Shown here piece by piece: positions 19,311 through 35,007 of a DNA stretch of 64,000 nucleotides. The notes below the pieces were generated by a model. The model saw only the letters and a program-made list of their open reading frames with translations, was not told the origin of the DNA and did not search any database. The stretch is taken from assembly GCA_030544235.1 (NCBI GenBank), contig CM060466.1, forward strand, positions 21,936,575-22,000,574, in the 5' to 3' direction. The DNA comes from Lepturacanthus savala. Its lineage: Eukaryota; Chordata; Actinopteri; Scombriformes; Trichiuridae. Numbering within the stretch: position 1 is the first letter of the stretch; the number at the start of each line of letters is the position of its first letter. The position numbers and the translations under genes were made by a program.

Positions 19311-22158
19311 CTGGGAGTTTAAAAAAAAAAGAAAGAGAGAGAGAAATACAAGATGTGAGCAATGAGGATGGAGCACAAAACCTACACTGGGTCACCAAGC
19401 TCATGACAACAAGCACAATCTCTTGTTGCAATTTTTAAAAGCTTGTTAAAATTCTGAGCTGATTTTTTTTTTTTTACCAGAAAATTCACTAATAATAATT
19501 GTAATGATAAAAAAAGTTTAAAGTAATTACTACTAATGACTACTAATTTTATGTTGATGTGAAGCCCTGCCTCTCATATTCCTCAAAATTTAGCTCCAAT
19601 AAATTCCCCGACTCAATGACACACCTCTCCCGAACAATATGGGTCAAGAGCAAACATGCCCTTTAGTTGAAATGTGATCCAGTTTTATCCTAAACGATCT
19701 AAATAAAACAAAAACTAAGGAGGTTCCCACCAGGTTTATGGCCCTGTTCCTATTACATGATTAGATGTTCAACATGGTCAGACTCAACACCGCCAGAAAC
19801 TTTAATGTTGTGGGGGGGAACTGGTATATCTTTGCTGTAAGATTAAATTTTAATGGTGGAATAACACTAGCAGGATAACAGTACAACTCTTCTGGTGAAA
19901 ATTAAAATAGAGGTCTATTCTATATTTTTTCTTACTGGCAACAAATCCCATAAAACAACTAAAGCCAACAACAAATTCCTCCTGACAAGTTTAGTCTGTG
20001 TATCCAAAGCCTGGCATATCATATTGAGATAAAAAAAAATAAAGTAATGGTAATAATAAAACAAATAAATGGGCTTGAAGAATGGTACAGACATAGTAGA
20101 GATGTTGTAAAACATAAAAAACACACAGACAATGTTTTTGTGGGATTTGTTGACAATAATAAATATAGCATATAAAATACTGCCAGCTTTATTCTTTAAG
20201 CTGAGGTGAGAGTGGAACATCAACACTTTATTCAGACTTACTGCAAACCAGGGCCATGGCCATCCGGAATAACTTAAACTGACACTTCATTCCCGACCAA
20301 TTCTAAGGAAATAGAGAGAAAGAAAGAGAAGCGGAATTCATGAGGACATGTTCATATTCTGAACATAAAGACGGGAAAATGTGTGCTTGAAGGTCCCTGA
20401 CACACACATACAGTAGATGCTGGCGGTATTACATGAGTTCTCGCCCTCTGTCTCAATTCACAGCAATTCTGAAAGCCTCAGAGACATGCTGACCCCTGAT
20501 CTGTTCTAGCTGAGGAAGATAATATGATTTCAGTTGAGAGGAGGAAGAAAATCTCCTCCGTCCTGACCCCAAGAATGATATGGAGGAAGGGTATGGAAGG
20601 ATACATAATGAGCACCCTATTACACATAATAGAGGTTCACCTTGAGGGCCTGCTGCCAAACGTGTGTGTGATGACACACAGAGGAAAGGTGGGGAGGGTT
20701 GGGCCTTAAATCAAACCGAGTACGGATCGGATGGGATTTCTTCGCATGCTGTCACACAAACACGGAGCTCGCTCGCATATTTTTCAGCTCTTTTGGGGGC
20801 GAAAGGAAAAACTGATCGTGGAATGTGCGGCATCTGTAGATAGAGCAGCACCTGCTGCTAGGCTGATGTGGCAATGCTCTGTAGTGACAGGACCGCTGAG
20901 TGATGTGATAATCACCTACATATATATACACACACACAAGAAAAAACTTACTATCACTACGTTGGCCAAGTGTGCTGAAACCAGTGCGTACACTCCCCCA
21001 GATGAGCCAACGACAGGAGCCGTCATATCTGTGACGGACACAGCCAGAGACCCTGTGTGATGAAAAAGGTCATAGGTCAGTGAACTTGTTTTAAATGCAT
21101 TCATGAATAAATTATAAATACACAGGAAGGGGGGGGGGCATATTACATTTAAGTTAAGTTGTTTCACGCAAATAAAATCAGTAATGTTAGATTTAATAAG
21201 AGTTACAATGTTCAATCTTGACCTTGAAAACAGAATGCCTATTTTAAAAAAATGGTGTTTAAAAAATAGGTTCAAAATGTTTCATATCTGATAAAACAAT
21301 AGTAAGAGCTCATATGAACCTTGAAACAGCTTTTGCACACTGCTAGAATTCCTCCAATTCATAAAAACATATTCAGACATTTAATTGATTTAATTTATTA
21401 TTATTATTAACTTAAAATTAATTTAATTTTAAATTAATAAGCTGTAGTGGAAGGATGGTAACAAACTGAGGATAATCTGTACTAAATAGGCAGTAACATT
21501 CAAAGTTGTCCACTTTCTCTGACTACTTTGGGTGACTGATGCCTCACATTAATCTCAGGTGAACTTAAATACATTTTTGCATAAAAGGAGGATTGTGGAT
21601 TTTGTCTCCCATCATTTACCATAAAGGATCACTTCATGGCTATAATTAACAGGAATGAAGACAGAGAGGAAAATATGTTTCATGTGCACTTTTTCTTTTG
21701 ACCTTTTGACCAAAACCTTTTGTCACCATGACAGACACTATGACTTACTGACTAATTTAAACAGTTTTTGTACTAACTGAATGATATTTGAGTGCTGATA
21801 GCATCTATTTTGTATGGCACGAAGGCAGCTTTGCTACTCACTATTTAATGTGGGCGTATTATACAAATAGAGCCTCATGAATAGAGGCTTGCTCATATTG
21901 TACCACCACACACTGGGATTTTATGTAAAACCACAGTAATTCATTCATACAAATTGGGCAGTCACAAACAGGAAATTGCTCTCTTTATCGCTTTGGTACC
22001 AATTCAACACAGGCACAAAAGATCCAATCAAGCTTTCAAAATTTTAAATATGGGACATTCAGAAGGAGACGCTCCAGAGAAGATTTGTTCTATGTGTGAG
22101 AGATAGAATAAAAGAAAAAAAGACTAGTTTGACTATGAAATTACCCAAACACAAACCC

Positions 22159-22234
<76 letters not shown>

Positions 22235-23480
22235 TCCCTCACTTTCTCTTCTCCAGACAATTTCTCACTATACCATTTACTTCCCTTCTTGCTATGGCAC
22301 TGACCTGTGTACATTATAGATGATTAATGATCTTCTATTTTCCCTTCTATGTTCCCCAACCCTCTTTGTCTCTTTTCCTCTTTCTTACCCCACAATTAAA
22401 CATGTATAACATGCTTTATTTGCCAAAGACATATTTACGTTTGTTCACTCATGAACCCAATATGTAGAATCTAGTAACAGTTTCATTTCGTGATTGTTTT
22501 AATTTCAATTTGCTGGTGCTCATCAAAAAACAGTTTAGCCATGTCCTTTTCTTTTTGTTTAGTGACTATGGATGGTAAATTTGAGAAAAGTCAGTGTTGG
22601 GTCAGTCTTAATTAATTTCACTTTTGTATTTGCAGTAGGAGCATGCTTTTCTTTTTTGCTCCATTTTTTTTAGTTTTTTTTTTTTTAGTTCGATTTAAAA
22701 AAAAATTCAAGGTGAAGAATTTTGTTAAAAATGTGTTGTTCATGTATGATGTATGATCACACAAAGTGAGGCTCCCTGCCACACAATAGGATCGGCAGAA
22801 TAAGAAAATTCCAACTGGGTGCCTTTAAAATCAGGCTTCTTATGGCCATGAGGAAAAACTCCAAGATGAGCAAACATGTAGAGAACCAGACATGCATTTT
22901 TATAAAGAATAGGGAAATACAATAAGCAATCCAGAGAGAATTCAGTAATGTCGAGAAAACTGTTTTTGGTTTGCACTAAAGAAGAGGTCAGTAAATAAAT
23001 AAAATGTTTACTTTCAAGAATGTAACTATGACAACATTATATACTACTAAGATTTATTGTTTGGATCATTTGGATCCCCATGATCTGTTACCAAGGCAAC
23101 TATACATACATACACTTACACAAACAAACTCATATAAATGTCTTGGACTTTATAAATAACCGTTTCTAAGAAGAACTCTCTGAAGGGAACAGAGCTACTA
23201 GAAACATCTCTGAGCAAGAACATGGCAACAAAAATACCTGGATACCTGTGAAGTTTTATTGTTTGGATCCATATGATTTGTTACCAAGGCAACAATACAT
23301 ACTGTGAAGCAATGCAATTTCTATAGAACATATTCACAGTCTTTATAACATGGTAATGCAGAGACAAATGTTTACAATACAAATGTGAGAATAAATTACA
23401 AATCTATCTGTATGAACACTTTTATAGTTAATTATAAACTACTATGTTTTATTCAATAACTATATATATATAACTATATA

Positions 23481-23570
<90 letters not shown>

Positions 23571-26500
23571 ATGTCTCCATGGCAACAAAAACCTCAAATT
23601 AATATACATAATATACATGGACATACAGTATTTCGATGGTAGTTTTGATAGAAATAAACAATTTTGAGAAGAGAAAATTATGTTTTTTTAGTTCAGTGTT
23701 TTTTGCACTCTACACACTAACCCCGATGCCTTACACCAACCTGATGCGATTACACATGCACTCAAATGTGGTCAGATTATGGAAAAAATCATTATCACTA
23801 TTATTTTGGTCAATATTGAAATCATGATTATTCAAACAATTATTTTTTAACTTACACAATAAATTTATTCAGCATGAGTGACTGTGCTTTTGTTTGAGAT
23901 GTTGAACAGATTTGGTGTGCACTCACACTCCTGCACTCACACTCTTGTAATCGTTCTTTCAAAAATTGTATATTGAAAAATGTCAAAATATTGTTTCAAT
24001 TCTATTATATGATTTTGGAGATCGTTTGACACATAAATCGAAATCGTGATTAAAATTCAATTAATTGCACAGCCTTAGGTTCATGTTTGTGTTTCCACAT
24101 TGAGTAAACATATTGCATGTACAAACCCTTTTTGTTACCAAAATTTTCAGCAATAATTTAATCCTGGCATTACTGTTAGTCCTATAAGAATACTTTTTAT
24201 AATAATCATAAAACATGATGTGGTTTTCTGCACTAGAATCAAGGCGGGTGAGAAATTGCTTCTATATAGAGTTTAAAAAACTATGAACCACTGTGTTGTG
24301 TCTTTGAGTTTGATAAACCTTTAAACTGAACTGAAATTAATCAACATGATCGTGGATAACCCACTGGCGGTACTGGCTTCCAACCTTGTATTTTCAAAGG
24401 AGTACCTGATTAAAAATGAAATGAAAGGACGTAATAAACGAATGCTGACATTTAGAACCAAATAAGACCTTCTTTTCCTAATGCTTGGCCTTCTCCGGCA
24501 TGTGAACCATAATGCAACCACAGTGAGGTGGTGTAATAACAGCATCTGACTCACCAGTCCATTAAACACTGTAGAGTTTACCTAATGGGTAGGTGATTAC
24601 ACATAAACACACACACAGACTATTTCATTTTATTAACTGCTTTCCTCTCGCTTACATCTACAGATACACATGAGTTGTGGAAATCAAGACCTTTTAGTTC
24701 TGAAAAAAAGAGAATAGATATTAAAGGGGCCCTGTTATGAAAAAAGAAAACAGTGCTTGTGTATATTTATCCACACGTTTAGGTCTCTGCTGTTCCTGCT
24801 AACACACAAACTGCGTTGTGCGTTTTGTAGTGTTTCTATAGTGCAGAAACCTGGCTGAACACAGGACATTTAGAAATGTCTCTGGTTGTGATGTCACAAG
24901 AGGACATTAATAGTAACCCCCCCTGGATCCTCCATGACAATCACAATGGAGTGGGTGATTTTGGCAGGGAGAGGAGAGGAGGGGAGGCCTTTTTGGAGTA
25001 AGTGTGTGAGAAGGCAGACTGCATTGCTGCTACAGATCCAATTAGATGCCTTTTGCACCATAAAATCATGCAAATTTGTATAAATAGCCTAATAAAATTA
25101 AACTATTATACTGAGAAAATGGCAAAATATGGTCTCTTTAAATGGAGAATCAACTACTGATTGAATTATGACCCTTGATATTAAAATCAAGTGGTGATAT
25201 TGAAAAAAGATTCCCATCATCCCCTCGAATAAAACCTTTTAAAGACCTACAGACACTCATAAACCTGTTCCAGGACACCTCCACCTCTGTAGTTCATGTG
25301 TTCAGGAATTGTGCCTAGGCAGGGTGACCTCCACCCCTGTAATTATCCCAGTTTAATAACATTATTTAGTGCTGTGGTTGCCACTGCACACAAACCGACA
25401 GACAAGGGCACAGTCTCTCATAGTCCCTGTGCTGGCCTCAGGAGGTCTGCAGCTTTAGAGTAGGAAGTGTCATCTCATTTATCTTGGGGATATGAGGGGA
25501 GGTAATAATATACATCAGCAATCATTAGAGAAAAAAATCACCAGTTTGGCTGCATGTTGAGCTGACTCATTCTACAAAGTCATCAGAGTAGAGCTCTGTC
25601 TATTGATTGTGCGGGGATGTGTGACTTCACTCTTTCCCTTAGAGACCCTGTTGTTTACTTTATCGTCTCTATGTCTATGTTTTTTTCTGCCTGATCCTCT
25701 GCTGTTGCACACTTTGCTTGTTCCTGCACCTTTCTGTCTGTTTTGGTTTATTGTGTCTATGTACTTGTCTGCTGTCCACACACACAAGCTCAATGTCTCC
25801 ATCAAAGTGTCAGAGTGTGTTTTGGGCCTACGGGGTCATCGACCTCTCTCTGACTCATTACTTGACCTCTGGACATTTCTTTGACCCCTGTGTGTGGCAG
25901 CTGAGCCTCTCTTTGTTCACTATTGCTTGTTTTCTTTTGCCTCATGCAATCGGTTGTTGTATTGCGCATCAAATTCAAGGTTTGTGTTGTCGCTAACAGT
26001 TTACATTGTGAAGCACTTGTTAAGCCAAACCTCTGAAAAAGCATTAAATCAAAAGCATATACATATGCATAGTAAATCACAAATGGTGAAACTTCTTTGA
26101 ATAAAAAAATTGAAAACTTGATGCTAAATGTTGAATATTCTGAGAAGAGAACTGTGAATTTGGCTGGAGTTCCTCTGCAGGCATATTGGAAAAATAAATA
26201 AATAAATAAATCTAGTCAGGCACAATAAACCAAAAACATCACAGCCAATACACCAGATCGTGCCTCCCCTCTTCCGCTGGTGGTCGATATCTAATTAAAA
26301 CCGCAGACGTGTGTGTCTGTGCGCGTACATAAATGTGTGTGATTTATGGTGTGTTTCCCCCTCATTTCACTGTGAGGTTAATGCTACGGGCAGCTACAGC
26401 TGGCATCCCCAGGGTGTTTGTCACTGACCCCATCACACACACATACACTAACACACACACGCAGACACACGCACGCACACACACACACACACACACCTAC

Positions 26501-29500
26501 AGATGGAGACCCAGAGATAAGAGAGAAATAGAGACGTCATTTTCATGAATATTAAACAAAATCACACTACCCCTCTATCAGTAATACACATTTGCTCAAA
26601 TCACATTTCCATCCCTATAAGTCAAAAAAGCGGCCTGATATTTCTACCCCACTTATGTCATAGCTGGAAATGTCAGATTTAGAATTTTTTAAAAAGCTCA
26701 AATGTTTGGTTTTGGAGAAGAAGCAGCAAGGTGGACTGATTCAGTAAAGAAACAGGCAGCAACACACACTGCAGTGTCTGTTTTGTGTCTGCTTTTTCTT
26801 TCTCTTTTGTAGTTTGGATGCTCGTTTTCTCCTAAATCTCACCCAGCTCCTCTCTCTTCCCATCTCTGTTTCTGATATCCCTGTTCCGCTCTCAAACCCT
26901 CTCAGGCTTATTAACACATATAAATTCATCTGCCCTCCTCCATCTCTTCTCTCTACTCATCCCTCCCTCACAAACTCCCTACTTTTCAATTTTATTATTT
27001 TGTGATGACTCTTTGCTCTGCCCTATTGTACATGGCCGTAAGGGGGATGAGGGAGCTTTGATGGGTCACTGACAACCCCCTACATCCCACTTTGTCTGGT
27101 AGAGGACAGAAACACAAGGCCATCTGTCCTGAACACACACACGCTCCATTTTCTCATTGACCACCAACAGACTGTCTGGAACCTGATAGGCTGTTAAATG
27201 CATAAAAAAGACACAACAAGCAGATGGGACAACAGTTGACAGAAGAAATAAAGTGTGTGTTTTTGTGGTGGGAAGGAATGAGTGTGTAGATATGTTGAGA
27301 TTGTGTATATGTGCTTATGTACGAGGGTGTTTGTGCCCACCTGCGAGCACGCCACACACGTAGACTAGTCCGATCCTCAGGGCTCCGTGGACCATTTCTA
27401 GAGGGACTCCAACCAGGAGCTGCATGGCCATGTTCAGGCTCAGGTGTTCAATCCTGTAATGCAAACACAAAACCTCCTGGTTCAATGTAATTTGTACTTT
27501 TATTTTTTTTCTCGCTGTGGCTCGAAAACACTTCAAAGTGAACTAAACACACCCATCTAGTGTATTTTACGGTTTCCAGGGAATTTGCAACATGGTACGC
27601 ACTTTTTTTGCAAACATGCAATCAAAAGCAGTTTGAAAATAACTTTCTTTCGTTGCTAATAAAAATTCTCCAAATGTGAAGACATGGATTTCATAATAAA
27701 CTCTCAAGGGGTGACATTGACAAGCTTCTGTTTTCTCCTGTGGTTGTCAGATGATTGACAGGAAACACAGTTAACTTTGGCAGCACACAGTGATAAAACA
27801 GAAACTGTGACAAAATCGTATTCCGGATTGACACTAACTGGGATGGAAGTTGTTTTACACACACTCAGGGACGGAGTGAATGGCAGAAAATGGCATCTCC
27901 TGAAAGGAGTAAAACATAAGAAATCTCTGCAAACTCTCCTGACTGTGCAGAAATGTCATAAATAAAGGAAAGAAAAAGGGCAACCTAGATGATCACCTCA
28001 AGTAAAATAAAAAAAAATTAAAATACTTACTAAAAATACTAGAAATACTAGAAACAATAAACAAAAAGTTGTATTATACACACACAAGTAATAAGACAGA
28101 TGAGTTACTGAGTGTAGGAGTGTGCAGTATGTGGTTTCCTGTATATCACATTATCACCAGCCTGTTCCCTCCGAGATCATATTATTATGCTTGCTCACGC
28201 ACACACTTGTATGTGCACACACAACATCTGTTCCTTCATCAAACCCCACTGTTGTGGCCATCAACAGATAATAACCAGCACACTTCAGCGCACTCAAACA
28301 TCATATATGGACAGAAACAGGGACACACACACAAAAAAAATCACACATTCATAGAAATGCTCTTACAGAATCACACACATGCACATGTAGCACAAATGGA
28401 AGGTAAAAAGGCTGTGGCTGCTCCAAATTTCATCTAAAAGCTCCCGGTGGCTTGTGTTTGATGACTGTAAGCAAGCAGCACCCTGTTCACACTCAACCCT
28501 CCTCCCACCATCAAAGGCACGTATGTTAGGGTTAATACTCCTGACCAAGGCTCTGAAGAACTGGAGCTGGTCCCCCGGGTGCTGCACTGCGGCTGCCCAC
28601 CGCTCCTGGTGTGTTTGTGTAGAATGGGTCAAATGCAGAGGATCAATTTCCCCACGGGGATCAATAAAGCACTTCTTCTTCTTCTGTGTCCTTCATGGCT
28701 GGGGAGCCCTTCCAGCCAAATCTCAGTCAGCAGTGCGGACACATTCGGGTGTCACAGCAGAATCCAAAAGGACAGCGGCTAGCATAATCCGGCCTTTCAG
28801 TCGGGCTCCTCTTTCTGGCTCACAGTCTCTCACTCACTTCAATCGCTTCTTTTTTCTCTGGCTGAATTATAGAGTCATCTCAGTTTCACATTTAATGGAA
28901 GACAAATGAGAGGGACTGCACATTTTCACCAAAACACGTCTGCATCCATTTTTTAAATGAACACAACCATTTCAATCACCAAAGGCAGGGGACATGCAAC
29001 AAAGCCAATAGTAGATTTAGTTTGAAACAAACCAACCACCTCAACTCCAATGTGTGACATACAGTAGAGGATGATTCTAGTGATCAGGGAGACAATGGGG
29101 GGTTATTGATTAGTAGGGAGAGGCCTGCCTGAATGGAGCAAGGACAGCTCCACTCCAAATAACAGCAACTATTTCTACACAGCTAATGAGGCTGTTCAGA
29201 ACAGGCTTCACTGTCTGGCAGATTTGTGGATACCCATGAGAGGTCCTCTTGTGTCTAGATGACCATGGCCTGTCACAGTGCTCAACAAAAGCAGAGTTAA
29301 ATCATTTCCTTTTTTTTTAGTTTTTAAGCTGAACTTTTGAAGCACTGCACTCTGCACAACTGATTCTGACGTCTCGGCCGCATCAAACTGATGAAAAGTT
29401 TGTAATGCGCTTGTGCAAAAGGAAGGAGATGAGACACAAATTGGACCAGAACATTATTTATGGGAAATATACAACCTTCAGTAGTTTGGAGATTTTTCTA

Positions 29501-32500
29501 TAACACTGTTGGGACTCAAAATGAACAATATAAGAGGAACAAATGCAGCAGAACCAGAAATTGTGTCTTTTTTATGACACGCATTACTCTTACTTGTCAA
29601 AACCTGGCCCCTACATTACCCATAACACAAATATCGTGATTCACTCGTCTGTACAGATTCAGGATGTAGTAACTGCTGATGTGACCTCAAGACATGACCC
29701 TCAAGCAGAGATAAGGTGATATAAAGATAGAGAGAGGTGGCCTTGCATATCATAGATGCTGCTTCCTCCACACAACCAGATTTTTGTTTTCATTTTTAAA
29801 CTTGTACTCTTTAGCCAACGTTTTATATGAATTTTCCTCACACATCTAAATCTATGAAGATCTTCTTTAACATTTATTGTAAATCAAACTTGCTTTCATG
29901 ATAGGAAAACATGGAGAAAAGAAGGTCACATGCAACTGGAAATAAATCACTCACTGCAAAAATGTTTAGAGTCACGGTTTAATCCTTACAGGGAGCTAAT
30001 AATCCCACAGCTGCCACAGACACATCTCCTTTGTGTGCGTGGAAACAGGCTGAGAGAGCAAAAAAGATGATAGAGCACAGTGCTCTCCTGAGGTTTGCTT
30101 TTGGGGACTGATATTCTGATATTTGCACTCTGTTTTAGCTCTGACATTCGTAAAGGATCACCGTTGTTAAGATGTTAACAGGATTACATGGTGTGTATGC
30201 GTGTGTCTGTGTGTGTGCATGCAAGTGAAACTTAGAAGAGACACCGTTTGGTCATGAGCAGTGGGTGTTGAATTATGACAAGAAGGTTATATTTGAAGTA
30301 TAATCTTCCAGGTTGTCAAAGACTAGTGAACCAATAAGGATTTAACAAAACTGTGAAATATCAAACTTAGATGCTTTCATTTAGAATAATGATATATTAC
30401 CAAATCCAAAACTCTGAGTTAACACTCAAAACATTGAGTTTTATTCTGTAGTCACCTCACATATTGGAGCTTTCTATCAGTGTTTTATAGAGTTGGTGCA
30501 TCTCCACCACCTCAGCTGGACACATATCACATACCAGATACTGTTTAGTGAGCATCACATAGAAGCAGCAATAAATATAAAAAACACAGAGGATGAGATT
30601 TCACTTATAATAAGAGCCAGTTGTAAGAGTCATTAAGGTTGATGAGGACTATCACACCACAATGAAGATGCATCAATGTAGCCAGTATAAAGCCAGTAGA
30701 GATGATAAAATTATAGAGCACGTTAAGAAAGATGTTTTAGTGTTTTCATTATTCGTCTGTAATCAATATACTGATTTCACATAAATTCTGACACCAATAT
30801 AGACAATAGATCTGTAAATATCAGATAATATTTTGGTAGAAAATGTTCTGAATTCTTCTGCATAGACAGCAGCAAAACAAACAGATTGATTGTATTCTAT
30901 AATTTGTTAAAATAAAATGTATGAGAAAAGTACTGCAATACGATATGAAATGAGGGGTCCTTGAAATATGTATGTTAAAATATACAAAGAATTAAGGTTA
31001 TCCAATGACATTAATGGTATTAGATAACCTTTTTATTTTTAAGCCAGTATGTCCCTTTATAATCAGTTCAGGTTAGGCATCCCATCTTTTTTCTTTTATC
31101 CTTCAGATATTCTGTTCACTTTTATTGCTGTTAGGGCATCTCCTAGCACCCCCAGGCTCTCTAATTAAATTACATTAGTTCTCCCTATTGCCTAAGATTA
31201 CATTTACTGATCAGAGGAGAAGAGAGGAGACGAGGAGGAGGAGAAGAAGAGGAGGTTTATTAAATATCTGTCAAGTCAATATTCATTGATTGTGTAGAAA
31301 AATGTTCGTCATACACAGATATGACAGCAACTTTGTTTTACATACGAATTACACCAATAATCCAATAATAATAATAGCTTGTTTGTGAACATGATACTTT
31401 ATCCCACAAGAGCATTTGCCACTTGTTTGATTTGTTTTGTAACTGCACATACTCAGTTTACTGAGCTGCATCCCAAACCTAATTAGCAACTTCGAATCTC
31501 TCATTAGCCAATCTCCTCTTCCTCTTCTGCATTTCTGTTTCATTACTAAGAATGAATTTACTGCTTTCGGGTTCATTTGGTTCACTGAAAACATATTGTG
31601 TTTTTTTAACGGAATCCTCGTGTAATAAGATCAGCTATGTAGCATGGACTCGGTTCATTTTTTCAAATGCTATAACCCCCAAACCACCTGAGGCATCGTT
31701 GCTATGCAATACACCTAATTTGTTGCTATCCATAACAATACTGATTAACAAATGCTAGTCTGATAAAAAAAAATTGATTCTGGTTTATTGCAGCTGTAGC
31801 AGATTTGGGCTTAAATCACTGCTGTTTCTAAGCTTTGTGTCTTTCATTACATTTTACGTTACGTTTTATAAGATTTTCCATGAGGATGCAATGAAATATA
31901 AAATTGAAGCATTTTTAGGATCCAAAATTTGGATACTGATCATAAAAACACTTAGCAATGACCCTAGGAATTGCCACATACAGTAGTATTTAATGTAAAC
32001 AGCTTAACATGAACTCACCCTGTGTGCATGAAAATGTAGCTGAGGTACCTCCAGACCTGGGCTCGGAGCTGGGGGTGATAAGGTAGGGGACTCTTTAGGA
32101 ATGATGGGCTGGACACCTGCAGGACCAGGCGGTCCAGCTGGAACCCATAGTACATGAATACAGCTACCTGAAAGAGCACAGGCAAAAATGTATTAACAAA
32201 TATTCAATGAATCACCCAAGCCATTAAATGTTGAATACAGGATTTATTTGTGCACTTATCTTCAACAGTCATTGGTTACAAGCTATCATCAAGAGTTAGG
32301 TATGTTATAGTAAAGGTACCTCCATGAAGCAATGAAGTTTTCAATACTGGTTATTTTCTCATGATATTGGAACCAAATTTAATGTATTTGGTGATTTTTG
32401 GTAACTTGCCTATATTTTTCTCTGAAGAGTAATAAGGTCATTCCCAAAATTAAGTATTAAATACATTCAGAATGACAGAGACGAAGTATACAAGTATTCC

Positions 32501-34921
32501 AAAGTAATCCAAAGTATTTAGAATATGTTAATTTGAAGTAATGGGTGGTGCAGTGGTTTGTGCTGTTGCCTCACAACAAGAAGGCCACAGGTTCAAGACC
32601 TTGGTCTGGCACCTTCCTATGTGGAGTTTGCATGTTCTCCCCATGTCTGTGTGGGTTCTCCAGCTGACTCCCACAGTCCAAAAACATGCTGAGGTTAATC
32701 AGAGACATTAAATTACTCTTGTATGAGGTTTATTATGTCTTCATTATGTTGTACATGTCAGGTAAAAGCAACATCCCCTACATGTCTGCGATAAAATAAA
32801 ACAGTAATTAGCCACTAAATTGCTGTTGAGGCCTTTAAAGAATTTAGAACCGCTCATCAAACCATTGCACCATACTGCCCCTAGTGATCAAAAACTCAAA
32901 GAGTATAAAACACTTCATGGGCTGCTTTTCCTACAAAGTTTACCTCTGCGATGGTGATGGCCAGGATGAGCCAGGGCGGGGGGCAGTAGGTGTAGCTGTC
33001 AAAGTACCACTTGCGGTCGACCTCGCGAGGCAGCGTCTCGTAGGCGACGTGCCGGACGAGCCGCTGGGACAGTCCCAAGCCGACCTCGTCTCTGAGACTG
33101 CAGCCTTTCAGCTGCCTGCTGCCCTGGAGAATGGCCCTCCGGAAACTGTTGGAGCGCTTGTTACTCATCTGGAGAAAAGACGGGGAAAGAGACAAAGATT
33201 ATTTTAGGAGGTTAAAGGAAGGTCCAGGGAGGAAGGAGCAGAGGAGACAAGTTTCTTTTTAGAAACACATTCAGCACAAGGCAATTAAAAGCATTTGGGA
33301 AGTACAACATATTATACAAATTGCAATACAAAAGACATATAAATACAATTAACCACAGCCTGTGAAGAGAATTAAAAAAAGAAACTGATTGGAGTCATTG
33401 AATCTTAAAAAAAAGAGCAAGAAGGAAGAAAGAAGATGGAGGGGAGGGCAGAGAGGGGTGAGAAACAGGTCAGAGATTTTTACTGCTGTACTTTTACTAC
33501 TTCAGAGATTTTTTTAAAAATGTTTTTACTTCAATCCAGTTTACCTCTAGTCTTATTTATCACATGAACATTCCACACAGGTTGCTTTTTAAAACTCAAT
33601 TACTACCTAACTAAAGTTGTCTCCTCTGAATACAGGCCACACACACACACAAACACACGTGCACACACACAGACACACACACACACACACCAATCCTCCT
33701 CAGTCAAGCACATGAACAGACCACTCCCACCTTTCTATGGCAAGAAAATGCCTCTATCATCACCTAGCAACTACCAAATGCCTCTCTTCATTCCTTTCTG
33801 TCTATGAAGAGTACATTTCCAAACATATGCAGAATACTGTATGTCTACTATAAAAGATCCTGCCAGTAAGGGTTATAATTGTTGTGGGGTTTTTTTTGCT
33901 CCATTGAAGTCTGCTGCCAATAAAGAATCACATATAGTGGCAGCTGTATTCATTTCCTCTTTAAGGGGCCACAATTCAGTAACAGTGCAACAGGAAAGAA
34001 ATGTGAAAATAAGCACAAGTAGAGGCAGGTTATTTTATATAAGACACAATGAAATTGGGAAAAAAATACAAATCCTCAAATAAGGGGTGTGCAAAAATAT
34101 ACAAATTTTATATGACTTAAAAATTAAAAAAAATATCATGCTAAGGGTTATAGGTTATCATATTTAAAACATTTATCATTTCTTTGCACTGATGAGAAAT
34201 AGAGTCTGGTTTATTGCAGCTGTAGCAGCTTTAGACTTAAATCACTGCTTTCTTCAAGCTTTGTGTCTTTCATTACACTGTGTTTTATAAGATTCTCCAT
34301 GACAATGCAATGACTCGCACAGCCTCTTTCCCACAGTGGGCAATAAAGCTGGTTGGCAAAGGAAGAATAGATCAATTTAATATGGCAAAGTGGCAAAAAG
34401 CTGCAAAGGTTTGCTAAATATTAATAATCGTGGATAGTGGATTACAACGCCAAAAGCTGCAACTTTCACTTGTTCCAAATAACTAATGAAGCTCTGATCG
34501 ATATTTATTCAAGTCAAAGCTCAGACTCATCGTTGCACTAAAGAGCCTTCTGGGTTAAAGATAATGGACTTATCTGCGAAAGACTCGACAAGAAATGTAC
34601 AATATCACAATATCCAGGTGTAATCTGATTAAATTGAAAATATGTGTACAATAAAAGGAACAGTGAGGAGAAGATATTGATAAGAAGACAGATGTTAAAT
34701 CAGAATATCAATAAAAATGTCTGTACGAACAGTTGGCTGATGGTTCCTCTGTGGCACTGCTTAATGGGACTTTTAGTGTCTCTGCAGGGATCACTGGAGA
34801 TAAACTTCAGAAAAAGCCAATTATTTCAGCCTTTCTGTCAGGCAGAGAGAACTGTGGGAAAATGATTATGGGTTACCATGGCCACTTCCAGACCGCACAC
34901 TCGGGAGCGTGCACATGCGTG

Positions 34922-35007
<86 letters not shown>

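Larger units (their letters stand above)
21053..27340 (-). other. rhbdl3: rhbdl3 intron 5 (6.3 kb)
   Basis: It contains a TTTC array, a TA array, a locally duplicated repeat with X-box-like sequences (23040-23310), a decayed AT-rich element at about 23775-24075, the TTAA-flanked element at 24721-25141 and CA runs. No coding exon was recognised. Confidence 0.6.
27454..32018 (-). other. rhbdl3: rhbdl3 intron 4 (4.6 kb)
   Basis: Mostly AT-rich unique-looking DNA. It contains a SINE or LINE tail at 28560-28686, a GA-rich patch at about 31214-31255 and one copy of a dispersed repeat at 31778-31905. No exon was recognised. Confidence 0.6.

Noticed and set aside
28454..28909. 151-codon plus-strand open frame
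   Set aside because: It overlaps a retroelement tail and has no recognisable domain.
32884..33207. 107-codon plus-strand open frame
   Set aside because: It is antisense to rhbdl3 exon 3 and has no recognisable domain.
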